DNA of 64,000 bases from Streptomyces ambofaciens ATCC 23877 (GTDB lineage: Bacteria > Actinomycetota > Actinomycetes > Streptomycetales > Streptomycetaceae). Positions 16,051 through 25,770 of the stretch are shown piece after piece. The stretch lies in NCBI RefSeq assembly GCF_001267885.1, contig NZ_CP012382.1, positions 1,475,001 to 1,539,000 on the forward strand. Direction: 5' to 3'. Below the pieces are notes generated by a model that searched no databases, was not told the DNA's origin, and saw only the letters and a list, made by a program, of their open reading frames with translations. Within the stretch, counting starts at the first letter, position 1, and each line of letters starts with the position of its first letter. The position numbers and the translations under genes were made by a program.

Positions 16051-18989
16051 CGACCGTCCCCCTCTGTCGTTCCTCGTGGTGCGTGTGGCGCTGCGCCGCC
16101 GGGGACGTCGTCACCCGCGGCGTTCTCCTTGCGGCCGCGCTGCCAGCCACGCTGGAGCGAGGCCATGCGGCTGCGTACCTCCTCGGCGTCCCGGTCGGCG
16201 GGATCGGGACGGTGCTCGGCGGGGCGCCCGGCGCTCTGTCTGAGCTGAGGGGCCAGGTTGGCCTGCCGTACGCGTCTCGGCAGCGCGCCGGTGCCTGGGT
16301 CGGGGGCACCGGGGGCGGCCGGGGCGCCGGGCGTGGGGTCGGCGCGCCGCGCGCGGTCCTCCGCGACGTCCGGCGGCCCGTACGCGCGCGTGGGGGACGC
16401 GCCGCGGCGGCGGGCCGGGAGCGACGGCAACGCGTCGGTCCTCGTGTCGGCGCCACGGCCGTCGGTGCGGTCGCTCTCGGTTCCGTCGGCAGGGGCGCCG
16501 TAGCCGCCCTCGGAACGGCCGTCGGTGCGGCCCTCGGCACGGCCGTCGGTGCGGTTCCCGTGTCGGCGGCGGGTCGGCAGGGCGGGCGGCTCCCCCGGTC
16601 GCTCCTGCGGTGCCACAGGGGCCCCGGGCCGGTCGGCGCCTGCCGGACCCTTCTCGTCCGCGCCGTCCCGGGAAGCGCGCTCAGGCACCGGACGACCGTG
16701 CGAACTGACCAGCTTGGGAGTCCGGCGGCGGGGCAGCGCGACCGGCGTGTCCGCCTCGTCCCGGCCCTGAGACGGGTCACCGCCGTGGCCGGGTTCCCGA
16801 CGCCGCCGTTCGGCCCGGCGGCCCACCTGGTCGTCGTCCGGCGCGGCGAGGGAGCGCCGGGGGCGGAACAGGCCGTCCTGCTCGCCGTCCTGGTCCCCGA
16901 GCACGTCCGGCAGGTCGTCGAGGGCGTCCAGGTCGACGGGCGCCTCCAGTTCGACGGGTCCGTCCAGCAGCGGGGCCGGCCGACCGGGCAGCCGCGCGGG
17001 CACGTGGGAGAGGGCCGAACGGCGGCCCTCCTCCCGCTCCTTCTGCCTGACGTGCTGGGGGCGGTCGAGACGGAAGCCGACACCGTTGGTGTCCGGGGCG
17101 TCGTCCGTGAGCAGCGCGTCGGGGACGAAGACGACCGCGGTGGTGCCGCCGTACGGGGACGGCTGCAGGGACACCCGGACGTTCTGCCGCTGGGCGAGCC
17201 GGCTGACGACGAACAGACCGAGCCGGTCGGTGTCGGAGAGTTCAAACTCCGGTGTCTCGGCCAGACGCAGGTTGGCGTCGAGGAGGGCGTCGGCGGCCAT
17301 GCCGAGACCGCGGTCGTGGATCTCCAGGGTGAAGCCGTTGGCGACCCGGTCCCCCAGGACCTGCACGGCGGTGTGCGGCGGCGAGAACACCGTGGCGTTC
17401 TCCAGGAGTTCCGCCACGAGGTGGGTGAGGTCGGCGACGGCCGGTCCGGTGACGGCGATGCGGGGCAGCCGACGGACCTCGATGCGCTCGTAGTCCTCGA
17501 CCTCGGCGACGGCGGCGCGGACCACGTCCATGAGCTGGACGGGTTTGCGCCACTGCCTGGACGGGGCGGCGCCGGACAGGATGACCAGGCCCTCGGCGTG
17601 TCGTCGCATACGGGTGGTCAGGTGGTCGAGGCGGAACAGGTCGGCGAGTTCCTCGGTGTCCTCGGTGCGGCGCTCCATGGTGTCGAGCAGGGTCAACTGC
17701 TTGTGCAGCAGCACCTGGCTGCGGCGGGCGAGGTTGACGAACACCTCGGAGACGCCGGACTGGAGAGCCGCCTGCTTGACGGCGGCCTCCACGGCGGCGC
17801 GCTGAAGGGTGTTGAGCGCCTGGCCGACCTCGCCGATCTCGTTCTTGTCGTACTCCAGACGCGGCACCTCGGTCTCCACGTCCACCTGCTCGCCCGCCGC
17901 GAGGCGACGCATCACGCTGGGCAGCCGTACGCCGGACGCCTCATGGGCCTCCAGGCGCAGCTGCTTGAGGTCGCGGATGAGGGAGCGTCCGACGCGCACG
18001 GACAGGAAGAGGGAGAACAGCAGCGCCGTCAGGCCGAGGGCGCCGGCGAGGACCACCTTGGTGATGACGTTCATCGCGACCGGGCTGACCCGGTCCTGGT
18101 AGCGGTCGGCGGCGTTGTCGTCGAGGGCGGCGAGTTCGTCGAGCACGCTGCCCGCGGCGGTGTCCCAGCTCTTGGCGGTGACCCCGCGCGGCGGGCCGCC
18201 CTCGGTGGAGACGGCCGCCTCCTCGGCGACCCGCAGCGGGGCCGAGGAGGCGTTCTTCCAGAAGCGCTGGTAGCGCCCGCGTTCCGCGGCGGGCAGCAGC
18301 GGGAGGTTGATGTCGTACATCACGGTGCGCTGGGCCACGAGGTCGGAGACGTCCCGTACCTCGCTCCGGGTGAGCCGGCCGGTGACCAGGGCGGAGCCGA
18401 GGAGGGCGTCCTCGCGGGAGAGCAGTTCGCGGGCCCGGGAGACGTTGACCAGTGCGCGGTACTGCTTGTCGAGGCCCACGTCGTCGACGACGTGGAGGTT
18501 GGCGAGCAGCTCGTGGCAGGGGTCGACCAGGCGGTTGTAGAGGCCGAGCGCCTGCGCGCGGTCGACGGTGCCGTCCTCGACGCTGCGGCGCAGCGAGCCG
18601 AGGCCGTCGAAGGCGTCCAGCACGGCGGTGATCCGCTCCTCCTCGGCCTGGCCCAGCGCGTCGCGTACGTCGGCGTCGGCGGCGTTGCGGCGGATCTCGG
18701 CGACGGCCTCGTCGGTGGCGGTGCGGCTGCGCCGCAGAGCCGAGAGGCTGTCGGAGGCGCGCGGGTCGGCGAGGTGGACGAGGGTCTGGCGGCGTTCCTG
18801 CTGCAACACGCGGACGGTGTCCTCGACCGGGTAGCCGATCTCCTCGACGACGGTCGAGACGCTGAACAGCCGACTCGCCTCGCGGCCCGTGAGCACCGTG
18901 GCGAAGGCCCAGATCGCGGTCAGGGACACCAACGGCACGAGAAGCAGCGCCACGATCTTCCGGCGGATCGACTTCCCGCGAAAGCGCAT
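16047..18989 (-). CDS. cvnA: Conservon sensor histidine kinase-like protein CvnA
   Basis: The 980-residue membrane protein starts at ATG 18989, with GGGGGAGG upstream. It has one transmembrane helix near residues 12-32, an extracytoplasmic nitrate/sulfonate-sensing-type domain, and a second helix near 310-330. A dimerisation helix contains RRSQVLLHKQLTLLDTMERR. The HATPase domain (about 490-625) has N box LVAELLENAT, G1 IHDRGLGM and GLFVVSRLA. A low-complexity charged and proline-rich tail of about 350 residues follows. It heads the cvnABCD unit. No response regulator is present, as expected, since conservon signals pass through CvnB to CvnD. The tail has Asp/Arg-rich repeats such as GTESDRTDGRGADTRTD. 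Confidence 0.92.
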   Translation of the reverse strand: MRFRGKSIRRKIVALLLVPLVSLTAIWAFATVLTGREASRLFSVSTVVEEIGYPVEDTVRVLQQERRQTLVHLADPRASDSLSALRRSRTATDEAVAEIRRNAADADVRDALGQAEEERITAVLDAFDGLGSLRRSVEDGTVDRAQALGLYNRLVDPCHELLANLHVVDDVGLDKQYRALVNVSRARELLSREDALLGSALVTGRLTRSEVRDVSDLVAQRTVMYDINLPLLPAAERGRYQRFWKNASSAPLRVAEEAAVSTEGGPPRGVTAKSWDTAAGSVLDELAALDDNAADRYQDRVSPVAMNVITKVVLAGALGLTALLFSLFLSVRVGRSLIRDLKQLRLEAHEASGVRLPSVMRRLAAGEQVDVETEVPRLEYDKNEIGEVGQALNTLQRAAVEAAVKQAALQSGVSEVFVNLARRSQVLLHKQLTLLDTMERRTEDTEELADLFRLDHLTTRMRRHAEGLVILSGAAPSRQWRKPVQLMDVVRAAVAEVEDYERIEVRRLPRIAVTGPAVADLTHLVAELLENATVFSPPHTAVQVLGDRVANGFTLEIHDRGLGMAADALLDANLRLAETPEFELSDTDRLGLFVVSRLAQRQNVRVSLQPSPYGGTTAVVFVPDALLTDDAPDTNGVGFRLDRPQHVRQKEREEGRRSALSHVPARLPGRPAPLLDGPVELEAPVDLDALDDLPDVLGDQDGEQDGLFRPRRSLAAPDDDQVGRRAERRRREPGHGGDPSQGRDEADTPVALPRRRTPKLVSSHGRPVPERASRDGADEKGPAGADRPGAPVAPQERPGEPPALPTRRRHGNRTDGRAEGRTDGRSEGGYGAPADGTESDRTDGRGADTRTDALPSLPARRRGASPTRAYGPPDVAEDRARRADPTPGAPAAPGAPDPGTGALPRRVRQANLAPQLRQSAGRPAEHRPDPADRDAEEVRSRMASLQRGWQRGRKENAAGDDVPGGAAPHAPRGTTEGDGR

Positions 18990-19409
18990 GGCCTCCCCCA
19001 GCTCGACCCCCGTCGGCCGGGGGTGCACATGTACGTCAACAAACGGCGCGAGCCTACTACTGACGCACAGGTAACTCGAAGGCCCGTCCGGAGGCCGAAC
19101 CTCCGCACAGGCGGCCGACGATGGTCAGTTGTCCGGTCATTGCGGGAGATTGCCTCCCCGATCCGGGGGTGGGCGCGGAGGAGAGGTCGTCGGGCGGCAC
19201 GGGCGAACTGGCCGAAAGTTTTCGATTGCACGGGACTCCGGGAATCTTGGGCGGCCTTCGTTCGTCCTTCACTACGGGAAATGGAGGCGGAATCGGCCAC
19301 AGGAGCCGCGTCCCGCCTCCGGGCGGCGTAAAGCAGCGCAAGCCGGGCAGCCAGAGGGGAGCCGTGTCTTCGGACGCGGACGAGCTGTCTCCTGGCGGTG
19401 GGGAGTGAC
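18990..19409. promoter_or_regulatory. 420-bp divergent control region between cvnA and a small membrane protein gene
   Basis: This region must hold the promoters of both divergent genes. AT-richer stretches occur near 19028-19050 and 19215-19270, unusual for this genome. I see no clear -35/-10 pair and no credible extra gene. Confidence 0.45.
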
Positions 19410-19973
19410 ATGTCGATGGGCACGGCGGAACGGCACAAGGCGCCCGAGGACGGGGGTGCGGCCGAGTGGGCGGCGGGTCCGACCCCCGAGGCGCCGGATC
19501 GCGACATCGCGGCGTCCGGGCAGGACGCGTCGGCACCGGCGCGCGTCGAGCAGCCGGACGGACGGGCGGAGCGCCCGCCGGGCTACCGGCCGTTGTGGAC
19601 GGAGGAGCCCGCGCGGCGGCGCCGACTGCCGGACCCGGTCCGTACGGCGGCCGTCCGCGCGGTGCTGGTGGTCGCCGTGACGCTGATACTCGCGATGGTG
19701 GCGTTCCTCTGCACGCTCGCGGGGTCGTGGCTGGCGTTCCCGATGGTGATCGGCAGCGTGGCGGGCACGGTGGTGGCGACTTGGGGCGTGCTGGACGTCT
19801 GGGTGACCCGGCAGGTCTGGAACCAGCGGCACGGTGTGGTCTCGGCGCCGAGCAGCACCGCGCGGGCCATGCGCCGCGAGCGTCGCCGGGCCAGGCGGCA
19901 GGGACGGGCGGCCGAGCGGGCCCAGGAGCGGATAGGCCGACGGGGCGGCGCGGGGCAGTTGTCGCACTCCTGA
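19410..19973 (+). CDS. Small membrane protein of unknown function
   Basis: The 187-residue product has a hydrophilic, acidic and proline-rich N-terminal 85 residues. Two transmembrane segments follow: VLVVAVTLILAMVAFLCTLA and, directly after, a second of about 20 residues from WLAFPMVIG. A basic C-terminal tail (RRERRRARRQGRAAERAQER) ends the protein. The ATG at 19410 has GGGGAG upstream. I do not recognise a family. It faces the SMC-like operon convergently and diverges from cvnA, so a link to the conservon is possible but unproven. Confidence 0.72.
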   Translation: MSMGTAERHKAPEDGGAAEWAAGPTPEAPDRDIAASGQDASAPARVEQPDGRAERPPGYRPLWTEEPARRRRLPDPVRTAAVRAVLVVAVTLILAMVAFLCTLAGSWLAFPMVIGSVAGTVVATWGVLDVWVTRQVWNQRHGVVSAPSSTARAMRRERRRARRQGRAAERAQERIGRRGGAGQLSHS

Positions 19974-20137
19974 GTGGCGGTCCCCGGGCGGGCCGCGTCG
20001 TCACACCGACCGGACGGGAAGTGCCGCACCGCCCTCACGCCCTCCGCCGCGTGCCCGGCCGACGGGTCGGCCACCGCGCCCCCGGGGGTGTCCCGGGGCG
20101 GGGGCCGACCGGCTCGGCAGCCACGAGGACCGGCCCC

Positions 20138-23100
20138 CTACACGGGTGACTGCGCGGGCCGCTTGAACATCCGCGTCGCCGTGATCTCGCTGTGCACCGA
20201 CTCGCCCTCGCCTTCGACGGCCGGGGTCGGCTGGGGCAGACCAGGCCGCAGGTGCTCCTCCACACTGATGTACTTGAGGCCGGCTCTGAGGTCGGCGTCG
20301 TTGCGCAGCCGGATGACCAGCGGGAACTCGGCGAGCGCGGTCGTGTCGAACAGGCCCGTCGTGTACAGGAGCTGGACGCCGAGCGCGTCGGACACGGCTC
20401 GCTGGAGCTCCAGCAGGTAGGTGGCGTTGGCCCGGCCGATGGGGTTGTCGAGGAACAGGGTGCCGGCGTGGCGGTGTCGGTCACGGCCCCGGTCGTTGCT
20501 GCGCAGTGCGGCCATCGTGCAGTACAGGGCGATGGCCGCGGTGAGCAGCTGGCCGCCCGAGAAGACGTCGCCCATCTGACCGACGGGGACGCGCTCGGCG
20601 CGCAGGACGGCGTCGGGCTTGAGGATCTCGACGGCGACGCCCTTGGGCTGGAGGGCGGCGGCGACGCCGCGCAGCAGCAGGGACATGCCGTCGCGGCGCA
20701 GGTCGGAGTTCTTCTTCACGGCGGCGCGGGTGGCCTCGTCCACGACCTCGCCGAGCCGCTCCGTGAGGGTGGCCTGGTCGGGTTCCTCGAAGCGGATGCG
20801 CAGGAACTCCTGCCCGGACCACTCCCCGAGGCCCTCGGGCAGCCGGGAGAGCCGCTGGGCGGAGCGGAGGGTGGCGAGGGCCGACTCGACGAGGCCGCGC
20901 AGCCGGTCCACGATCGAGTCGCGGTTGCGCTCGAGTTGCGCCAGCTCGTCCGTCAGCACCCGCAGCCGTGGCGCGAAGGCGTCCGCCCACTTGGCGGCGT
21001 GCTCGGGAAGCGCGGAGGCGGGCAGTTCCCGGATCTGCTGGCGGGCGGGGGTGCGGACCTGCTCGTAGCGGGTGGAGTTGGCGTGCCGGACGAGGATGTC
21101 GCTCGCCTCGCGCACGGCGGCCTCGGCGGCGGACAGGTCCGTGGCGCAGCCGCGCAGCGAGCGGCGGGCCTCGGCGGCGGCGTGCCGGGCCTCCTCCAGA
21201 CCGCCCGGATAGGGCTCGGTCTCCTCCTGCTCCTCCTCGGGCGGGTGCTCGCGCAGCAGGTCGCGGAGCAGGGCGGCGGTCTCGTCGAAGCCGCCCGCCG
21301 CGTCCTCGGCGGCGCGGTGCGCGTCGAGGAGTTCGGCGTGGGCCTCGCGGGCCTGCGTCAGGGCCTCGGCGCGGGAGGCGAGTTCGGTGGTCGCCGTGCG
21401 CAGCAGGGTCTGGGCGTGCTCGGCGTCGCGCGGGACGAGTTCCTCGGGCAGTTCGGTGTGGGCGTCGCCGTCCTCGGGCGCGTGCCGTTCGGCCTCGCCG
21501 CGCAGTCGGCCGAGTTGCTCGCTGGCGCTCGACATCCGGGTCTCCAGGAGCTGTACCAGCTCCTCCGCGCGGGCGGCGGCGGCCTGCCGGGAGGGTCCGT
21601 CGGACCCGTCGGGCGACTCCAGCAACTGCCCGGCCCGCGTGCGGACCTTGTTGCTGAGCCGGTCCAGCTCCGCGCGGGCCGTGCTCTCGTCGCTCTCCGC
21701 ACGGGCCTGCTCCGCACGCAGGTCGGCGCCGACGCCGACCTGCTCGTAGAGCTGGGAGGCGGCTCGGTAGGCCTCACGCAGGGCGGGCAGGGACGCGTTC
21801 CGCGCTTCCGTGCCGCTCCCCGGCGCATCGTGGGCGACGTCGTCGGGGGCGCCGGCGATCTCGGAGCGCTCGGCGCGCAGCGCGCGGGCGGTGCGGCGCG
21901 CGTCGTCGGCGGCACGCTGGGCGGCGCGACGGTCCTCGTCGGCGGCGCGGGCCCGTTCCACGCATGCCTGCGCGCGAGCCTCGGCCTCGGCGCCCTCGTC
22001 GGCGAGTTCGCGGAGCCTGGCCTGCCAGCCGGCGCGCTCGCGCAGCCGGAAGGCCAGCCCGGCCAGGGCGTCGGCGACGCGGCGGGCTCTTTGGGCGGCT
22101 TCCTGCCGCTCGTCCCTCACCCGCAGGGCCTCGGCGGCGCTCTCGTCGGCCTCGGCGCGTACGGTGCGCGCCTCGGTCAGCTCGGCCTCGGTCTCCTCGG
22201 CGAAGGCGCGCGCCTCCTCGGCGGCCCGCGCCAGTTCGGCGAGGCGTCCGGTGGGGCAGCCGGTGCGCCAGGAGGCGAGCCGGGCCGCCAGCTCCCGGTC
22301 CTTGCCGAGCCGGGCGGCCAGGGCGCGGATCTCCTCGTCCCGCTCCGTCGCCCGCGCGCGCAGCGCCTGCCGCTCCTCGTCGGCGGCGTGCTCGTCGTGC
22401 ATGGCGGGGTTGGGCGGTACGAGGAAGACGTCCCCGGTGTCGGAGTCCGGCGACGGGGTCGGCGCGAGCAGGGCGGCGGCCGTGCCGACGGCGACGGCGG
22501 AGCGCGGCAGCAGCGCCGCGTCGCCGAGGACGTCGCGGGCGCGGGTGTGCGAGTCGGGATCGGTGATGATCACGCCGTCGACCAGCTCGGGCCGGGCGGC
22601 CAGCACGCGCGCGTGGTCGGCGGGGTCGACGGCCTGGGCGAGGTAGCGCCAGCCGGGCAGGGCGGGGATGCCGTGTTCGCCGAGGAACTCGACGGTGGCC
22701 AGTACGTCCGGGCCGGGCGGCAGCAGGCCGCCGTCGCCGAGGGCGCCGAGGATGCGGGAGTCGTCGGCGGCGGCGGTGCGCAGCTCGAACAGGTGGCGTT
22801 CGGCGGAGGAGACGGTGTCGTCGAGCAGTTCGCGCAGTTCGTCGGCGAAGCGGTCGAGCTCCTCGGGGGTGAGCGCCCCTTCCTCCGCCGTCCTGGGCAC
22901 GGCGGTCCGGTCGTGGTCGGTCCCCCGGCGGGGCTGCGGAATGCCCGGGCGGGTGCCGGCGGCCAGGCCGAGCAGCTCGGCCAGCCGTTCCTCGGCCGCC
23001 AGGGCCTCGGCCGTGCGGCGCTCCGCCTCGTGGGCGCGCTCGGCCGCGGTGGCCGCGTCCGCCGCGCGGGCCGCCGTCAGTTCGGCGCGGCTCTCCGCGG

Positions 23101-24802
23101 CGGCCGCCTCGCGCGCGTGCTCCGTGGCGCGGCGCGCCGCCTCACGGGCCGTGTCCCAGGCCGCCACGGTGGTCTTCTCCGCGTCACTGGCGGCGAGTGC
23201 GGCGCGGGCGGGGTCGGCGTCGGGTGCGCTGTCATCGAGCCACCCCGCGCGGACCGCCTCCGCGGTCTCCTGCTCGACCTCGGTGAGGCGCTGGCGCAGA
23301 TGCCCGGCCTCGCTGCGGGCGCGCTGCGCCTCGGTGGCGGCGGCGGTGGCGTCACGGTGGGCGGTGTCGCTGATGTCCTGGAGGGCGGCGGACCGCTCCT
23401 CCTCCTCGTTGGCGTGGTGCTCGGCCTTCCCGGCCGCCGCCTGGAGGGCGCGTACCAGGTCGACGGCTGCCTCGGCGCGGGCGGCGAGCGCGGGGGCCGC
23501 GTCGCGCTCGGCCTCCTGGATCGCGGCGGACACGCGGGCGACGCGGTCGGCGGCGGCGCGGTGGCGCAGCACGGCTTCGGCGGCCTGCCAGGCGGAGTGC
23601 AGGGTGCGCGCGTCGGCGAGTTCCCGCTTCTGCGCGGCGGCCGACTTCTCGGCCGCGGTCAGGGCCAGCGAGGCGTGCCGGTAGGCGAGTTCGGCGGCGA
23701 TGAGGGCACTGCGGTCCCGGGCCGACTCGGCGTGCGTGACGGCGTAGGCGGCGGCGGTGACCCGCTGGGCGAGGTCCCCGGCCCGGACCCGCTCCCTGGC
23801 GCCGCGGGAGGAGAGCCGGCGGGCCAGGGCCCTGGTGCGGCGCTCGGCGGCGTTGTGCACTTCCCGCGCGCGGGTGCGGGTGTCGGTGGCGTCCACGATC
23901 CGGCCCAGGAGGTCGACGGAGCCGGCGGTGAAGTCGCGTTCGGCGATCAGCTCGGCGCGCCTGCCGAGCTTGTTGCCGAATCCGCCGACCAGGTCGGCGA
24001 GTCCGTCGGTGTCGCGGGTGTCGGTGACGGCGCGCAGCAGCAGGTCGGTGAAGTCGGAGTCCTTCTTGACCGCGAAGAGGCCGGCGGCCTCGCCCTCGTC
24101 GGCGTTCATCTCGCGCTGGTAGCGGAAGAGTTCGGGGTCGAGACCGAGGTCACCGAGGTGCTCGATCCACCGGTCGTGGATCTCCTCCCAGTGCACCTCG
24201 AGGTGCGGATACGCCTTCCCGGCCTCGGTGATCGCGTCCCGGAACCCCTTCATGGTGCGCCGCCTGCCCTGGGCGCCGGAGACGCCCTCGACGGGCGGGC
24301 GTACGGCGGTGGCCTCGGCGACGGGCAGGTTGTCCAGGGTCAGTCCGGGTCCGGGCCGGAAGGAGTACCAGGCCTCGGCGAACTTCCGCGGGTCGTTGGA
24401 GACCTGACGCCCCCGCCACTCGCTGACCTTGCCGACGACGACGCACTCGCCGGTCTGCACGTGCTGCCACTCCAGCGCCACGTGCCCGCAGTCGTCCGCG
24501 AGCAGGAACTTGCGCAGCACGCCGGAGCTGGCGCCTCCCAGGGTGTTGCGGTGGCCCGGCAGCATGACGGAGAAGATCAGCTTGAGCAGGACGGACTTGC
24601 CGCCGCCGTTCTCCAGGAACAGCACGCCGGCGGGTGCGGGCCGGCGCGGCGGGCCGACGGGCTCCTCCTCGAAGAACTCCGCCTGCGTGGGCGCGGGGTC
24701 GGGCACGGGCTCGCCCACACCGCGCAGGTCAAGCACGGTGTCGGCGTAGCGCGCACCGGCGGGCCCGATGGAGTAGAGGCGGACCCGGGACAGCTCGTAC
24801 AT
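20138..24802 (-). CDS. SMC/MukB-like ATPase (MksB/JetC type)
   Basis: This 1554-residue protein has a split ABC ATPase head with a very long coiled coil between. The N-terminal Walker A is LENGGGKS (Lys69). The C-terminal signature is FSGGQ (residues 1414-1418), and the Walker B strand reads LFLDNP, with Asp1452 followed by Asn1453 where a catalytic Glu is normal. The middle is Ala/Arg/Glu-rich helix with a folded insertion near 680-800 (a hinge-like segment with IPALPGWRYLAQAVDP). The order kleisin-like, MukE-like and then this ATPase matches MksFEB and Wadjet JetABC. The likely role is DNA loop extrusion for chromosome organisation or plasmid exclusion. It is not the housekeeping Smc. Confidence 0.8.
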   Translation of the reverse strand: MYELSRVRLYSIGPAGARYADTVLDLRGVGEPVPDPAPTQAEFFEEEPVGPPRRPAPAGVLFLENGGGKSVLLKLIFSVMLPGHRNTLGGASSGVLRKFLLADDCGHVALEWQHVQTGECVVVGKVSEWRGRQVSNDPRKFAEAWYSFRPGPGLTLDNLPVAEATAVRPPVEGVSGAQGRRRTMKGFRDAITEAGKAYPHLEVHWEEIHDRWIEHLGDLGLDPELFRYQREMNADEGEAAGLFAVKKDSDFTDLLLRAVTDTRDTDGLADLVGGFGNKLGRRAELIAERDFTAGSVDLLGRIVDATDTRTRAREVHNAAERRTRALARRLSSRGARERVRAGDLAQRVTAAAYAVTHAESARDRSALIAAELAYRHASLALTAAEKSAAAQKRELADARTLHSAWQAAEAVLRHRAAADRVARVSAAIQEAERDAAPALAARAEAAVDLVRALQAAAGKAEHHANEEEERSAALQDISDTAHRDATAAATEAQRARSEAGHLRQRLTEVEQETAEAVRAGWLDDSAPDADPARAALAASDAEKTTVAAWDTAREAARRATEHAREAAAAESRAELTAARAADAATAAERAHEAERRTAEALAAEERLAELLGLAAGTRPGIPQPRRGTDHDRTAVPRTAEEGALTPEELDRFADELRELLDDTVSSAERHLFELRTAAADDSRILGALGDGGLLPPGPDVLATVEFLGEHGIPALPGWRYLAQAVDPADHARVLAARPELVDGVIITDPDSHTRARDVLGDAALLPRSAVAVGTAAALLAPTPSPDSDTGDVFLVPPNPAMHDEHAADEERQALRARATERDEEIRALAARLGKDRELAARLASWRTGCPTGRLAELARAAEEARAFAEETEAELTEARTVRAEADESAAEALRVRDERQEAAQRARRVADALAGLAFRLRERAGWQARLRELADEGAEAEARAQACVERARAADEDRRAAQRAADDARRTARALRAERSEIAGAPDDVAHDAPGSGTEARNASLPALREAYRAASQLYEQVGVGADLRAEQARAESDESTARAELDRLSNKVRTRAGQLLESPDGSDGPSRQAAAARAEELVQLLETRMSSASEQLGRLRGEAERHAPEDGDAHTELPEELVPRDAEHAQTLLRTATTELASRAEALTQAREAHAELLDAHRAAEDAAGGFDETAALLRDLLREHPPEEEQEETEPYPGGLEEARHAAAEARRSLRGCATDLSAAEAAVREASDILVRHANSTRYEQVRTPARQQIRELPASALPEHAAKWADAFAPRLRVLTDELAQLERNRDSIVDRLRGLVESALATLRSAQRLSRLPEGLGEWSGQEFLRIRFEEPDQATLTERLGEVVDEATRAAVKKNSDLRRDGMSLLLRGVAAALQPKGVAVEILKPDAVLRAERVPVGQMGDVFSGGQLLTAAIALYCTMAALRSNDRGRDRHRHAGTLFLDNPIGRANATYLLELQRAVSDALGVQLLYTTGLFDTTALAEFPLVIRLRNDADLRAGLKYISVEEHLRPGLPQPTPAVEGEGESVHSEITATRMFKRPAQSPV

Positions 24803-24888
24803 GGCGGACTCTCGTAAGTCTTCGGGTAATCAGGGGGGGAGGTGCAGGGGTGACGGAGGTGGTGTGCGGGGTCAGGTGGTACGCGGGG

Positions 24889-25770
24889 TCAGGTGGAGTG
24901 GAAGGGCAGCCCGGCGTCGGCCACCAGGTCCAGGTCGTCCGTCTCCTCGGCGGGCAGCAGTGTCGCGGTGCCGTCGGTCACCGGGACGACGCCCAGGTCC
25001 AGCAGCTCGGCCATGGCGGCGCTGCCCGCCATGTCACGCACCTGGAGCTGGTAGCGAGCCGTGGTGCGGTACGTGCCGCCGTTGTCGTCGCCGGTGCGCT
25101 GGAGGAAGCCGGACTCGGTGAGGAAGGCGGCTGCCTTGCCGACGATGCCGGTGGTGGAGCCGGGGAGCCTGCGCGCGTCCTTGGTGGCGCCGGTGGAGCT
25201 GCGTCTGGCCCAGATCCGCCAGGCGGCCTCCAGGCCCGGGGCGTCGGTGGCCGGGTCGGTGTTCTCGCCCTGCTCCTCGGCCCGCTCCTCCAGCCGTCGG
25301 CAGGCCTGGCGGACGAAGGCGTCCACGCCGTTGACCGTGACACGGCCGATGTAACCGTCATCGGCGAGGTCCTCGGGTCGCGGGTAGGCCATGGCCGCCA
25401 CGGCGAGGTGGGCGAGTCCGTGCAGGAAGCGGTCGCCGGAGTCGGTGGCGGCACGACGCGCGTAGTCGCCCATCCGGACGGCGAACACCGAGTCCTCGGC
25501 GGCGGTCACGGCCATTCCCGCGCGCGGGGACACCTCCAGGACGATCAGCCCGAGTCCGGCGGCCACGGCGTCCGCGAGCCGCGCGAAGGGCGGGTCCTCG
25601 CGGTACCGGCGCAGCAGGTCGGCGTACTCCTGGTCGCGGGCGGGCAGCAGCTTGGGCTGGAGCCCGAAGGCGACGAGCCGCGCCGCGTCGGCGGCGTCGG
25701 CGGGCGTGACGGCAGCGGTGGCCGGCGCGGCACCCGCCTCCGGTTCGCTCCGGTCGACGTGCTCGGTCAC
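24889..25770 (-). CDS. MukE/JetB-like winged-helix subunit of the SMC-like complex
   Basis: The 293-residue soluble protein starts at GTG 25770, and its start overlaps the stop of the preceding small gene (GTGA at 25767-25770). The size, a predicted double winged-helix layout (an N-terminal helical part with GYIGRVTVNGVDAFVRQA, then GIVGKAAAFLTESGFLQRTG and a beta wing TYRTTARYQLQVRDM) and its position between kleisin-like and ATPase genes fit a MukE/MksE/JetB (KITE) subunit. Such dimers bind the kleisin and modulate DNA entrapment. Identity rests on context and architecture, since sequence conservation in this family is low. Confidence 0.68.
   Translation of the reverse strand: MTEHVDRSEPEAGAAPATAAVTPADAADAARLVAFGLQPKLLPARDQEYADLLRRYREDPPFARLADAVAAGLGLIVLEVSPRAGMAVTAAEDSVFAVRMGDYARRAATDSGDRFLHGLAHLAVAAMAYPRPEDLADDGYIGRVTVNGVDAFVRQACRRLEERAEEQGENTDPATDAPGLEAAWRIWARRSSTGATKDARRLPGSTTGIVGKAAAFLTESGFLQRTGDDNGGTYRTTARYQLQVRDMAGSAAMAELLDLGVVPVTDGTATLLPAEETDDLDLVADAGLPFHST

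Noticed and set aside
16041..19331. 1096-codon plus-strand frame opposite cvnA
   Set aside because: cvnA on the minus strand has HATPase motifs, membrane helices and operon coupling; the plus frame has none.
20192..24817. 1541-codon plus-strand frame opposite the SMC-like gene
   Set aside because: It has no ATPase or other motif and is Gly/Val-rich as expected for an antisense frame. The minus-strand frame has Walker A, signature and Walker B motifs in order.
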